Assembly (NCBI GenBank): GCA_024305405.1
Contig: JAKNDB010000079.1
Location: 620,001 to 684,000, forward strand
DNA: 64,000 nt
Direction of reading: 5' to 3'
DNA from: Dirofilaria immitis
Lineage: Eukaryota; Nematoda; Chromadorea; Rhabditida; Onchocercidae
The translations under genes were made by a program, and so were the position numbers. The notes below the pieces were generated by a model that was given only the letters and a program-made list of their open reading frames with translations, was not told the origin of the DNA and ran no database searches. Positions 23,901 to 41,358 of this stretch are shown piece by piece. How positions within the stretch are numbered: position 1 is the first letter of the stretch; each line of letters opens with the position of its first letter.

Positions 23901-26900
23901 GAGCCAAAAGTAATCGATGAAGCATTTTATGAATTTGGTGAAACGGAAAAATGCTACAAGTTGCTGAAAATTTGGTTGGAAAATATGAATGGGGAGGTGA
24001 GAGAAATAATATTCATATTTAAATTAGTTTATAATTTTCACATGGCTTTCATTTAATTATAGCAAAATTAGGCCCTTACTTCTTTTGGCTCACATATTCT
24101 TTTGGCTTTTGGCTCACATGCATAAAATTGCTAAAAATTTATTTCAGGTATGATTTGGTTGTGCTTCCATCATCATTTCCATTTGGTGGTATGGAGAATC
24201 CATGTTTGACATTTGTGACACCAACATTATTGGCTGGAGATCGATCGGCAGCTTATGTGATAGCTCATGAAATTTCACATAGTTGGACTGGAAATTTAGT
24301 CAGCAATGCTAATTGGGAACATTTTTGGTTATTATACTATTTTTAATAATTTTAAACTTCTTTATTCTTACCAAAAATTCAATAATTTTTAATTTCAATA
24401 CTCTATTCTTAATATATCCAAAAATTGGATTAATTTTACATTTAGGGTGTTAGAAAAATATATTTTGCTGCAGCAGTTTAATAGAATTCTCGAAGCATCC
24501 ATTGATTTCATAAAAAAATATAGCATGATTTTTTCGGCTATTTTGTTTTTCTTTTCAGGCTAAATGAAGGTTTTACAACATTTTTGGAACGTAAAATAAT
24601 AGGTCAACTTGAAGGTGAAAAACAGCGACATTTTGAAGCACAATGCGGTTGGGAGGTAAAATTCTTATTTTTTATCTTTGATTAATGGTAATTGATGTTA
24701 GTTTTTTTGGTTGCCAAATCACTGTCATATCATTTTATTTTTGTGAAATCATTTTCACATCAAACAATTATTAATTTTATATCATTTTACTGAAAAGATT
24801 TGAAGGAAAAAATTAATAAATAATTTCAGGATCATTTAATGAGTGCTGTTAAAGAACAATATTCCGATGATCATCCATTAACAAAATTAATACCAGATTT
24901 ACAAAATAAACATCCTGATGATGCATTTTCATTAATTCCATATGAAAAGGATTGTTTTATTGATTTCCTTTTTTTTTCAAATGTCGGAATATAGATGTTA
25001 TTATAAATTAATCGAGAAATGCAAGTTTAATCTTGAAATTGTGTAATTTACGCTACATTTGATTTTATTTTTCAAATATTCTGGATTATTACTATTAATT
25101 TTTTCACTTATTACTTTCAGGGATCAGCTCTTCTTATGATTCTTGAACAACAACTTGGCATAATGGAATTTAATGATTTCCTGAAAAAGTATATTGAGAA
25201 ATTTGCTCAGAAATCAATAATAACTGATGATTGGAAAACGTTTTTATATGAATATTTCTCAGATAAGAAAGATATACTTGATAGTATTGATTGGAAAAAC
25301 TGGTTACATGCTACGGGAATTCCTGAAACAAAACCGCAGTAAACTTCATGAATTATTATCAATTTCAATTTAAAATCAATTCAAAACAATGAATTTTTCA
25401 ATATCATTTCATTAAAAATTCAATTACTGTTTTTTTGTCCTTTGCCTCTCAAAATTTCTCGTAAGTGGAATTTATAAATTGGAAAATATCTGTGTGGCAT
25501 TCAGACTTAAAATTGAATTAAAAGGTTAAAATAATACAACTTTCGAGCTTGAAGAATCCAGGCTATAATTAAAATAAACTCATGTTAGTGATTTTCTTTT
25601 AATTATATCTATGAAAATTGTGTTATTTTAACTTTTCAACATTTTAATTTTATCTCGAGAATTATTTGAGTCCATATAAAATTACTCAAATTTATTTTCT
25701 GGATAATTGAAATTTATAAAATCTAAAATCTTTAGCCTTTAAAAATTCAGGAAAATATTACTTATTACTTATTTTTAAATTTTACTTTTCCTCTAATTTA
25801 CAGATTTGATGATGCAGCTATGCTTGAAGCTGTTGCATTGGCAGATGAATGGGCAAATATGACAGATTCTGAAATAATAAATATTGATAATTCGAAATAT
25901 CTCGCACTCTCGACATTGCAGAAAGTGAAATTATTGAGTCATTTGAGATTGGTTAGATTCTAGCTAAAATTAATAACCTAATTAGTTTCTTCTTCAACTC
26001 GATTAATAACATTTCTGTTTCTCTTCCAAATTTTCGATTGCTTAATGCGTTTAGATAAAATCAGGTAAATAATATTGCATTAATATAAGACATTTTACTG
26101 TGCTGACAATTTTAAAACATTTCCTATCGCAGCAAGAAATCAATGGAAAAAGAAAAAGTTGAAGAAAAAGAAACAAAAAAATGATGAAGAAACAATTTGA
26201 AACATCAGCAAAAGAATTTTCGAATTATTTTGCGATCGTTTGAATTTACAAATCATCTGCTTCTGCGACTATTCCAGTTTACAAAGCATTCACTCCTGCG
26301 ACTATTTGAATTTATAAATAATCTAATCTCAAGACTATTTTAATTACCTGATTATTCATAGCTAAATAATTGCAGGTGAAAGGACCACTTTCACATGCAA
26401 AATTGGAATGTCTAGATAAGATAAACGAACTTTCAAAAACTGGAAATTGTGATATTTTATCAAATTGGATTCAGTTATGTTTGAAAAATCACTGGAAGGC
26501 GATCATACCAGTTGCATTGGACTTTGTCACACAACAAGGTCGAATCAAATATGTGCGACCAATTTACAGGTAAATTTTTCCAACATGTCATTTCAAAACA
26601 ATGTTATGTCACTTTGCTCAAGACTTTCGAATAAATTGTTACAAGAGGAATTATATTTGCTATGTTGATGCGTTTGGAGAACAGTTTTCTTAGCAAGTAT
26701 TTTAAGGCTCTCACAAATTGAAATTGAAGATCTTGGCAATTAAAATTAAAAAAATCGAGAGAAATTGATTTCGAAGGAATTTATAAATTCAATTTTCTAT
26801 TTGAGATATTTTGTATTACTTGAATCATTAAGACTTGCTATAAAGGATATCAGTTGCTCAATTTATGAACATTTTTGTATCTCATAACTCTAAATGAAAT

Positions 26901-27124
26901 TCTTTATGATTTATTCTTGCTCATTCAAATATTATTTTTTGTATGAATAACTTCTCAGAAATCAGTATCTTCCATACTTTGAAAAATTCCAAAAAAATTC
27001 TTTTTGCAGGGATCTATTTCTTTGGGCAGAAAGTGCTGGTCGTGCAATTGATACATTTAGAAAAAATGCTCCTTCGATGCATCCAATTGCAGTATCAATT
27101 GTGGGAAAATTAATACCAAAGTAA
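20941..27124 (+). CDS. ltah-1.1-like (LTA4H): Leukotriene A4 hydrolase-type M1 aminopeptidase
   Basis: Zinc aminopeptidase of family M1, LTA4H subgroup. Eleven exons: 20941-21084, 22062-22198, 23154-23331, 23718-23996, 24148-24327, 24559-24655, 24830-24949, 25121-25338, 25804-25951, 26376-26569, 27010-27124. About 603 residues versus 611 in human. Motifs: [24 protein letters not shown], the exopeptidase motif GGMEN, zinc motif HEISH with the third ligand in NEG (exon 6), IPYEKG with the proton-donor Tyr, and the helical C-terminal domain ([13 protein letters not shown]). Exon 4 needs one base in A5 23947-23951 and one in G4 23991-23994 to give [12 protein letters not shown] and YEWGRYDL. Intron 7 begins GA, not GT. 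Whether a nematode enzyme hydrolyses LTA4 is unknown; peptidase activity is the safe call. Confidence 0.92.
21527..21678 (+). repeat. Tandem ~35-bp repeats in LTA4H intron 1
   Basis: Four imperfect copies of a unit like CGCTTCTGTTAAT-CATTCATTGATTAGAT. The gap lengths vary slightly between copies. Confidence 0.75.
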
Positions 27125-27466
27125 ATCTCATCCGATGAAAATGGCACTCACATCGTAATTATCAATTCTTCATTTTAACGTTTTTAATATTTGATGTTTC
27201 TGATAAAGTGATTCATTTGCAAATAGCTCATCATGGTTATTCATTCTATTTTTGTGTTTTTATGATATATGATTACTATTTTATGAAGAGTTTTGAGAAA
27301 TTTGATAGATGAAATCTATTCTCTTTTTCGCCGAAGGCAAAGAACGAGTAATGATGGGATCCTTACAGAACTTTTGAAACTTTCCGAGTTTCAGAAGTCT
27401 CACAAAATTAAAAGAGTGATAACAACAAACAATGAACAGATTTCAAATGAAGGTTGTAAAAGTATT
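27125..27466. other. Short tail-to-tail intergenic
   Basis: 342 bp separate the stop codons of the convergent LTA4H and DUS2 genes, so both 3' UTRs probably lie or overlap here. No other gene is visible. Confidence 0.7.
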
Positions 27467-32123
<4,657 letters not shown>

Positions 32124-34659
32124 TGCTGCTCAAACATAGATCCTACGACCTATGTAATACCTAAGTGTATTCTCCCGGAATAAATTTTGCACGAAATCCT
32201 GCAGTGAATTTAAGAAGTATCACAAAATATTCCTTGATAATTCCCATGAAAATATTGTAATTAGTGTTATGCAATTCGGAATATCAATTTACTCCTTTAC
32301 TCTACCCTCTTTCCCTCATTAAACCCGTCTTCTTCAAACTTTAAAACCTACCATGCCATAAAGAGGAAAAAAATTCCTAATCACCTCATTGATTTGAAGG
32401 CGAAAAACTTGAACAAGCAGCGATGCATTAGATAATTCTTAAATAATACACAAGTATCGTTGCAAGACGAGATTTTATCATATTCCCCTTACCAGTAAAA
32501 TTTTTTAACTTCCCAAGTAATGCATCTAGAATTCGGCAGTCGAATTCTGCTAGAGATGAAAATTGAAATTTAATAAGAATTTCAAAATAAGTATAATTAT
32601 ACTATTCGTTAATGTTAGCGTAAAATAATTTATCAACAAGAATCGTCACGCTAGAATTTTTTTATTCACATAATTTCACGTATTCATTATAGGAAAAGCT
32701 TTTTGTTTATTTTCATATGAAGCGAAGACAAACTTAGAAATTAACATAAAGTGCGCAAGAAACTCCAAAGTTCAAGAAATTAATCAAATCTGAAATTGAA
32801 ATCCAAAAAAGCAATCAAATAAATGACTAATGCAGAATATATTCAAATGTATGCATGTACAATATACATTTTTGTGAAAAAATCTTACAAAAGAAAGAAA
32901 AAGAGTACCATAATTTCCAAAAAAAAGAAAAGAGAAAGAACGAACTGAAGAAATAGAAATGCGTTTGAGAAATGAATTACATGTGAATTTCACAGTTTGA
33001 CCAGAAAAACAGAAGAATGAAGCCAAAATACTTCTCAACCCGGGAAATCCTGAAAATCTTTCCTGAAATTGAATTCTTCTAGGCATATAAATCAAATCTG
33101 TATATTTCGGGAAGGATAATATGATTTAGCATGCTATATGTTGCAAACTAGACGAGAAAAAATAAATGATGGAACATATGCAATGCAACTGAAAGGCAAC
33201 GAATGCAAATCAACTTCTCAGATCTGTATGATAAATGAACTATTACAATAGTATCGACGATCATTTAGCATTTCAATAACCGTTACATTTCCAAACTTTA
33301 AAATTTCAATCCAAACTGAAGGAAAAAACGTAACCGAATTTCATTTAGGCCTAGAAAATTAGGGACATATCTAAATAATAAAATTTCTTGGAAAATAACT
33401 GGAAACCAAAAACATATTTAAAGTGAAGTATTATTTACGATACTACTACTACTACTAGCTAATACTATTATTACTACTACTAATAGAGGAAATAGTAGTG
33501 TGAGAGCCGAAAAAAATGAGATTATATGCATATTAATGAATTCAAGGGTAAATAGAATATCAAAATCCTTCTACCTCTCTACTCCTCCCCAAAAAAAATT
33601 GTGATTAGGTAAAAAATTTGAAGCCTAAATTTTGAAATTAAAGGACGAAATTTCCAAATGAATAAATGACTAAAATTACTTCCTTATTCATTATTCATTA
33701 AGATATACTTATGCCTTACAGTAATGGCGCAAATGCACATAATAATACAGCTCCGCGAAAAGGTCAGGAACATTATACATCAAACGTCAATTCGTTTAAT
33801 CCAATCGTTTCAATTCGTTAAATCCGGTCGTTAATTACGCTTCCCATAGTCCAAAGTTTGCATTGGTCTGCCTAGCAGACAGTTAATGTTTTAAAAAAAT
33901 TTCTTTCAAGATGTTTTAACGTTCTCCCTTACTTAAACTTTGTATCACCTTCACATAGCAACGAGGGTTATGACGGAATTTCAATGAAAAATAAAATGAA
34001 CAAAATCTTAAATTCCAGTTAAATTTCGGTATAAAAAATTCAAACCTTTCTGCAGGTAAAGAAGGTGATGTACATCTTGCTTTCAAAGGCAGAGAAGCAA
34101 ACTCAGAGACGATGGAATGTGAAAAATTATACAAAACCTAAAACAGAAGAATTGATAAAAGCTGTTTACACAGAAGTGATATACAGGACTATGCTACAAA
34201 AGAATAATAAAAATCAAATTTATGAAAATTTGACTAAAAGACAGATGAACATTGTGATACTCGTCTGAGGTCCGATATTTCAAAAGAAATGACCGCCGCG
34301 TTAATATCACTTGCTTCAAAAATTTGCCTTGAAACTGTAATAAGTAATGGATTTTTATTTATTACAAATCTAATAAACGTTTGACTTATAAAAGGTTTTC
34401 ATTTTAAATAAAAAGCTTTAAACGAAAACAGTACTGTCTCATCGTTCAGGTTTACTTCATCATCGAAAATATGCCTTACTGCTAAGTTTTAATAGTTAAG
34501 AAAATCTTATTTAAATCTTTAAAATCATTACCACTAGCTTTTCCAATAACTGGGTACCATAAATGATCAAAAATTCGAGAGGAACCTATCGACGGTCAAA
34601 TTAAAGAATACCAAAATTTACATTCAAAAAAGGAAAAAAAACTGATGACAGCACAAATA
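32124..34659. other. Intergenic between RanBP9 and DUS2
   Basis: 2.5 kb on the minus-strand side of two same-direction genes. It contains a short TAC trinucleotide run at 33441-33486. Small ORFs on both strands (for example 32784-33095 and 34065-34268) have no recognisable domain or clean splice context, so I leave them out. Confidence 0.55.
33438..33486 (+). repeat. (TAC)n microsatellite
   Basis: An imperfect run of TAC units, TACTACTACTACTACTA then AATAC-TATTATTACTACTACTA. Confidence 0.85.
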
Positions 34660-37600
34660 TCAAAATTCCAGATTCCGGGCGACCAGTTTATCCACATCTG
34701 CGAATACGGCAGCACCAAGCTGCATTGCCGATAAATCACTACGAAGTTTACGCGCAGTACGAAAATGCATTGAGAGTAGCGATTCTTTCGGAAAACCCAT
34801 GTGTTCTTAAAAAACAATCCAAATTCGTTTTTACTTTCGAAATCTCCAGGAATTACTCCAGAGATGCAAATTAATTAATGACCAGTTAATCACTTCAAAT
34901 AACATTAAAATATTCTGTGGCAGTTTTACAACTGGAAACATTTATAATAAAAATCAAAAATCCAAAACAAATCCATATCGCATGAAAAATCCATACCCTT
35001 CTGCAGGTAATAAAGATAGCTTTGAATTGGTCTTTCGATTTTTAACAAAAAAACATCCTATTCGAAGGAACAGCATAATGCAATGAGCTTCAATATTAAT
35101 TCACATATGTTATTGTTTTCTTCGAAAGGCAAAACAGTAAATAGTAAAGTAACCTCGTAAGGCGCTATTTAATCCATTAGCTGCTCGTACACGCTGCATT
35201 TGTTCAAGCAAATAACGGAGTGATGTTTCCAAAGGTTTTGTATGACATATTAAGGCAAGGATATCCTGGAAAACAAAAATTAGACGCCTGAGCAATTACA
35301 GTCAAAGAAAAACCATACATATAACTAACAATTACAATTAATAGGAATAATTTTGTTTCGATTTAAACATTTGCAACATCTTTCACTTTGCTCCAACTCA
35401 ATGCTAATATCGCTTAAATGTAAGCGCTCAATGAACTCAATAATACTGCTTATCGATTTGTTCTGTTTTCATACCATAGTTATGTTCATTTAAGATTACT
35501 ACCGCACTTGGCAATATATGATGATATACTATACTCTCTTTTTGAAGCTTCTTTATACAAACAGTAGTATCACTGTGTTAGAGTCAAATTTTACAGTGCA
35601 AGTTTTACTCCCCAAAAAAAAGAAAAAAAGAAAAAAGAGAAACAAGTTTCTCACATGCATCCGGCGAACCAGGTCTTCTGGTGGATTTACTATTTGCTGA
35701 CATAAACAATTGATTTCTCGACCGAGCTGGAGAAGTCTATCTATTTCTGTACATCCCATCATATCTTTCGGATCACCACCCGTCCAACCTCGACATAAAG
35801 TAAATGTTCGTTCAGCACCACCAATAACATCTTGATGTGTGTCACCGCAAGATGGATCTAAAATATTCACAACAGATTTTAAATGTAAGCGTAAATCACC
35901 CCAGATTCGAAATATTAAAGTCCCAGTAAATAATATTATTTAAATTGAAGAAAAAATAAAAAAATAAACCTTGATCTTCATCGATAATCGTGGTCGCTGA
36001 TGTAACCGGTTGAGATACACCGTTTGATACAACACCATTACTTGTTGTGGCATTTCCATTGGACACTGGATCAAATTTTTACCCAGAGTTTATGATAATT
36101 AGTAATAATAAAAATTTTCAGAATTTTTAAAGAATGTACGGTATAACAAATGCATAAACGAACTCAAGTCACAATTTGAATTTCGCAATGAATTTACAAT
36201 TTATTTAACATGAATGTTAAATTCAAAAGAAAAATTATGATTTCTATCTAACCGTGAACTGCTCCATTTGATGATGAAGAGTAGTCACTCGCAACTTTAT
36301 CGTCTACTATTTCATCAGTTGATGTATTGCTGAAATTTACATGTAATAATTACCGGATGCTAGAACAGGATTCTAGAAACTGCTTCAACAATACAATAAC
36401 AAGTTCAAATAACAATATTTTACCGAATAACAGTATTGCTTGTTTGTACACGAGCAAATCGGCTCGAATCTGTTTGCATTCCCTCATTTCCCGTACGTGA
36501 ACGACGAGTAACACATATGAAAGGTTCTAAAATCATGATTTCGTAATACATTTCACATTGAAAACACATCTTTAATTAATTTCTTTCCCTTTAATAGATA
36601 TCATAAATTTCGCACATTATAAATATCTGGTAGTTCCTGAATTCACATATTACCATAAGTATAATGGTAAATTAACAATTAATGGAAAAGTGAAATACTA
36701 TTTAAAACAAACCCCATTCATCGTTGCGTCTTTTGAATGGATTAATCGTACCCAGATTTTCATTACTGGCAGTAATTGTAAATGGATGTCCTTTTCTACT
36801 GTACACTTGAGCATACGAATCACCTCCTGAAATTCAATGTAATTATTTAGATATTTACATGCAATTTATTTCACATTATATATCCTTCTTCCATGTACTA
36901 TTCAGTGCTTGCATAATTAACTTTCCATGCTGTCTCTTTCATTCAGAATCCTACGCCATTGTCATAAACATACTCAAAAAAGTCTTCTAGAATATCGCAA
37001 TGTAATAATCGCAAAAACTGTATTTACCATTTGACGCACTATCGTTTTGCTTTTATTGTAACGGATATCATGCAAAAGATACTTCCTCTCCTCCTCCTCC
37101 TCTTTTTTCTCCCTCTATAATATCTTAAAATATTGACGATTCAATCTATATGGACAAAATATAACCACATAAACCTGAGACTGCTGAAAGACTACTTTGT
37201 GTTGGACGAGTTTCTTCCTTTGGGGACATATTATTAGATGAATCACGCGAAGACACAGAAGAAATTGTGATCTGAAATTAGAATTAAATTCATATATTCC
37301 AGAATAATAATAATATAGCTTAATATAACTTCTATATAAAAAGACTTATTTTTTCAAAATCCCATCAATAAAATAAATTTCCTCGCAATTTGGTACATTG
37401 CGGCACTACTAATCAAGTGACTATAAGTTCGCCTCGGCAATCAGTGTCAATCATTTAAGCTTTGCGATTAGTTTAATATCAACGGCCATTAATCCTTTGC
37501 TAGCTGTCATTTAGAGCATTTATAAATAAGAAAGTCTTTCATGATAATGACCGAATGTACTTTAATAATAGTAATGATATAATACCAGACCAAAAAAATA

Positions 37601-40600
37601 TGTTCTTACATTATTTGCTTTGGCATAAATCTCCACGTAATACTGACAGTTCAATAGTAACGCTAATTCTTTATTTTGCTCCAATAAATTCGGAAAAGAG
37701 CTCTTACGCGCTCGACTGCTTTGCCGACTTCACCATCCAAAATCATTTGTTTTAGTTCTGCAAATGGCGGCACTAAAAATTTCAGTGAAATCAGCGGAAA
37801 TCTTTAAGCAAGCAGAAAGCGAGAAAAAGCATGCCAAAAAGAATCAATATTTAGTTTACGCATGTATAAATCATAAGAATTTCCAAATTATTCGCTACAG
37901 GATCCGCAGGCAGCAAAAAACAATCATTTCAAATAATTCTTGGTGTATTTGAATCATCCATCGTTTCAATTTCCTCATTACACACTCCCCACATCATTAT
38001 TAACAGAACTCCACCATTACAAATGTCACTGATGTGTTACGTATCATCATGTCTTGAAATAGATGCGTCAAGCAATTGCGAAGCTCACTGATAAACATAG
38101 ATAAAGAATTCCTTAAAACGTCCATAACCGAATTTTGAGCTCGAACTATGCATTTTGCTCATAAGGAATCATTGTTTCCATGGATTTATTCCAAATTAGG
38201 GAGAACAGGAGCTGAATTTCGAGCTGCAAAACATCTAAAAATGCAAAGTATCTTGGAAAATTAAAATGAAAACATTGCAAGCAACATACCTCGACGTTTT
38301 TCTAACATATCATTTGATTCCTCGTCTCCTCTCTCCATTTGTACATCACCAGTTTCATCCAGATTTTGATCAGCATGTTTCTTAAAAGCAGCTAATGCTC
38401 TTCCATATCCTTCGTGTAATAACCATGATGATATCGCTCTAAAAATAAAAATAATGTATTCATAAAAGAAAGGAAATAAACATCATCATTCTTTTTCATT
38501 CCCTTTCCTTTTTATCTTGTCAATAAAACCAGCGTAGATCAAATTATGTATTAGCTACTTACCGGTCCATCCAACCCGTTTTTGCTTGTGGCAGCACAAC
38601 TTGGCATATTTGTTCATAAGTATAATTGCGTGCATCCTACAAAATTTTACTAGAGCGGTCTCGATTTCAAGTTCAGCGGTAATTTCTGATGTAAAATTAT
38701 TTGTCGAATTGAATAATTCCAGAACAAGAACTTTCTACTGTCTTTATAAATAATAAATATAAATAATTTAGGCTTAGCACCTCAAAACATATCATTCTTC
38801 TTCAAAAGTCAATCAGTAACGTCGACATTAAAAAAATTACGATGTTGTCTTATAAGATCTACTCGGATATTCAAGAATACTACACTTCTTAATAATAAAT
38901 GATGGTGCAAATACATAACCAATGACAGACGGCCAGTAATTAATCTTGCTTTAATTCATTAATTAATCAATTAATTAGGCCTCATTTTAATTTATTATCA
39001 ATTTCTTGTCGGTTGTAATAAATTTGAAAACTGACAATTTCCAAATTCACTTGAAGAGTGCTCACTGTAAAGTGAATTTGATTAATTGTCTTTCAGCAAT
39101 TTAATCAATGAGTGAATCAGTGGTTAAACGGCTGTCACTACGAACTCTTTCTAAAAGACTAATGCTGAACCATATGTCGCACGCAACTACATCATTTATG
39201 AAGGACACAGTGTACTGACATTTCTCCACAATTTTCGGTTGCTGTTATTCCTGCTGATCATTTTATTATCGGAACAAAAGGAAACAAAGAGATGCAGGAA
39301 AATAACATTGAATAGAATACAACTGTGACCTTGAATTCTTGCTCGATATCGTACTTGAAAGGATATTGTCCGAAGTTCGATTCTGCAATCGCACCATGTT
39401 TTTGAAGGCCAATCATTGGATATAAATCGACAACGTTTTCAACTTCCATTATAGCAATACCTATAGTAAAAAATAAAAGAATAAACTGTCTAAAAGACTA
39501 CGAATAATTTGTGAAAATAAACGAATCAATTTTTCATATAGCAATCCATTCTTTATTCACATCATTCTCTTCATTAACTAGTCTGTGCAATCGATAATTG
39601 TCTGTCATAACACCTCCGTCCTTCAAAATATAATGAAAGTGGATAAAATTTCAATTTTACAATAAAAATTTAGCAATTATCAAATTAAATAGAATCTACC
39701 CAAGTGTCGGCCATTTTTGGTAAAAATATTGATTTTCTAACAAAATCTACTCCACAACCAATCACATCGTTCATCTTAAATGTGGGTCCATATGCATGTC
39801 CAGTGCCTGATGAGCAAAAGAAATTGCCATCGTCACCGTGATAACCGTATGACGCTCTATCCCAGCCTAAATTTTATAATTATTGACCGAGAATTATTCC
39901 TAATTTAAATATTTAGCTTCTTTCATCATTGTTTTACAATATAACACCATCGACTAGTACTTAGAAACTTCAGAAATACTATAAAAATATTGTTATAAGA
40001 GCTAACAAGATCACATGATTAAAATCTAAACAATCCATGGGAACAATCTAAAAATTCTCATCTGTAACGTAAATTATCAAGAGATACGAAACCTTCATGA
40101 CTTAAAAATGCGAAATACTAAATGATCAAACGATTTATATCTGCTGCAAAAGTTTTAAGAGAGAAAAGAAAAATGTTTAAGAGAAAATATCTTTTCGACT
40201 TATTGTATAACGCTACATGCAATGCAGACCTGGCAATCGATTTAAATCGACATTTCGTTCACATAACCCAACACCCATGCAACATTCGGCTCCGCTACAC
40301 ACTATTGTTACTTCGAAGTAGTACACGCCACATGTTATCGGGATTGGATGATCGGCGCGCACCGCTGCAGCATCCTTTGCATTCAGCTCCTGATTGGGAT
40401 CCCCATTATCTGCATGAAAAAATCAATACAGAAATATAAAAACCTTAGAAGTTGAAATCTACGTATTAAAACTAAAAATTTACCTATTTCGGAATTTATT
40501 AACAATACCTACCAACATAAGTAACATTGCGGTAATCATTTGTAACAATCAGTGATGCCGCTTTATCTTGGTGACTCCAATGTGTTGGCAGTGGTGTTTT

Positions 40601-41358
40601 CTGTAATTACTGGAGTTAAAGAAATATTCGAAAATAATTCATTCCACTTTGAAAACAGAAAAATTTGAAGTTCTGTGAAATAATAAAAATTTACTTTTCA
40701 TTCTCCCTTCTCTTTTTTTTAATTTGGAAAAATTCCAGGTCCAGCTTTTCCTGCTATAAACATTTGGAAAGACTTTTCGAAGTTCTTTCAAGTTTCTCTT
40801 TCTTAGGAATTTACAGCTACAGTAAGCTTACTGGAGATATCATATAACAAAAGTAAACAAGCATATGACGCAAACCTAGACAGAATGCAAAAATATTTAT
40901 TCTGAAGCGCTGCAGGAAATGCAAATTTTATATGGAAGAAAATCTGACAAAGAGCATGGTCACATACTTTTTGATCTACAAACGGATAAAGCTGTAGCAA
41001 ACGTTCATTGACTTCATTAGGTCGTTCTCCGGCACATATCACTTTATATCGCGGCCTCCTGCGCCTCAGTGCCGGATCAGGACTTAAGCTTTTTACCTCA
41101 ACAATATCATCCAGTATTGCATCATCAAAATCCTGCAAAATTTAATCTTTGATTTTCAAAAATTTATGACTGCACCTTATTTTTTATATTGAACCAGAAT
41201 ATGGATTAGAATTCAAGCATTAATTTGAAAGTTAAATCAGTTTATCATTATGTCAAAAAATCTTAAAATTCATATTTGTCATTTCTTGTTTCAGAATTTA
41301 AACTATTAATACAATAGTATTCAAACTCTATTACCTCGTCTCCAGACATTTGTCCCAT
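34660..41358 (-). CDS. ranbp9: RanBP9/RanBP10-like SPRY-LisH/CTLH-CRA protein
   Basis: Scaffold subunit of the CTLH (GID) E3 ubiquitin ligase. Seventeen exons: 41358-41335, 41132-40968, 40600-40513, 40409-40230, 39866-39700, 39460-39330, 38636-38563, 38438-38290, 37772-37610, 37271-37175, 36826-36713, 36526-36424, 36329-36253, 36065-35970, 35857-35655, 35265-35154, 34805-34660. About 696 residues versus 729 in human RANBP9. SPRY: exons 2-6 ([53 protein letters not shown]). LisH/CTLH: exons 7-9 ([35 protein letters not shown]). A Ser/Asn-rich linker spans exons 10-14. CRA: exons 15-17 ([32 protein letters not shown]). Single bases are missing near 39722-39726 (exon 5) and 37692-37697 (exon 9). 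Confidence 0.92.

Noticed and set aside
39534..39622. Possible extra RanBP9 exon with acceptor TTTTGAAG and an open frame
   Set aside because: Splicing exon 5 to exon 6 directly keeps phase and homology ([16 protein letters not shown]). Inclusion of this stretch shifts the frame and hits a stop, and it has no matching donor.
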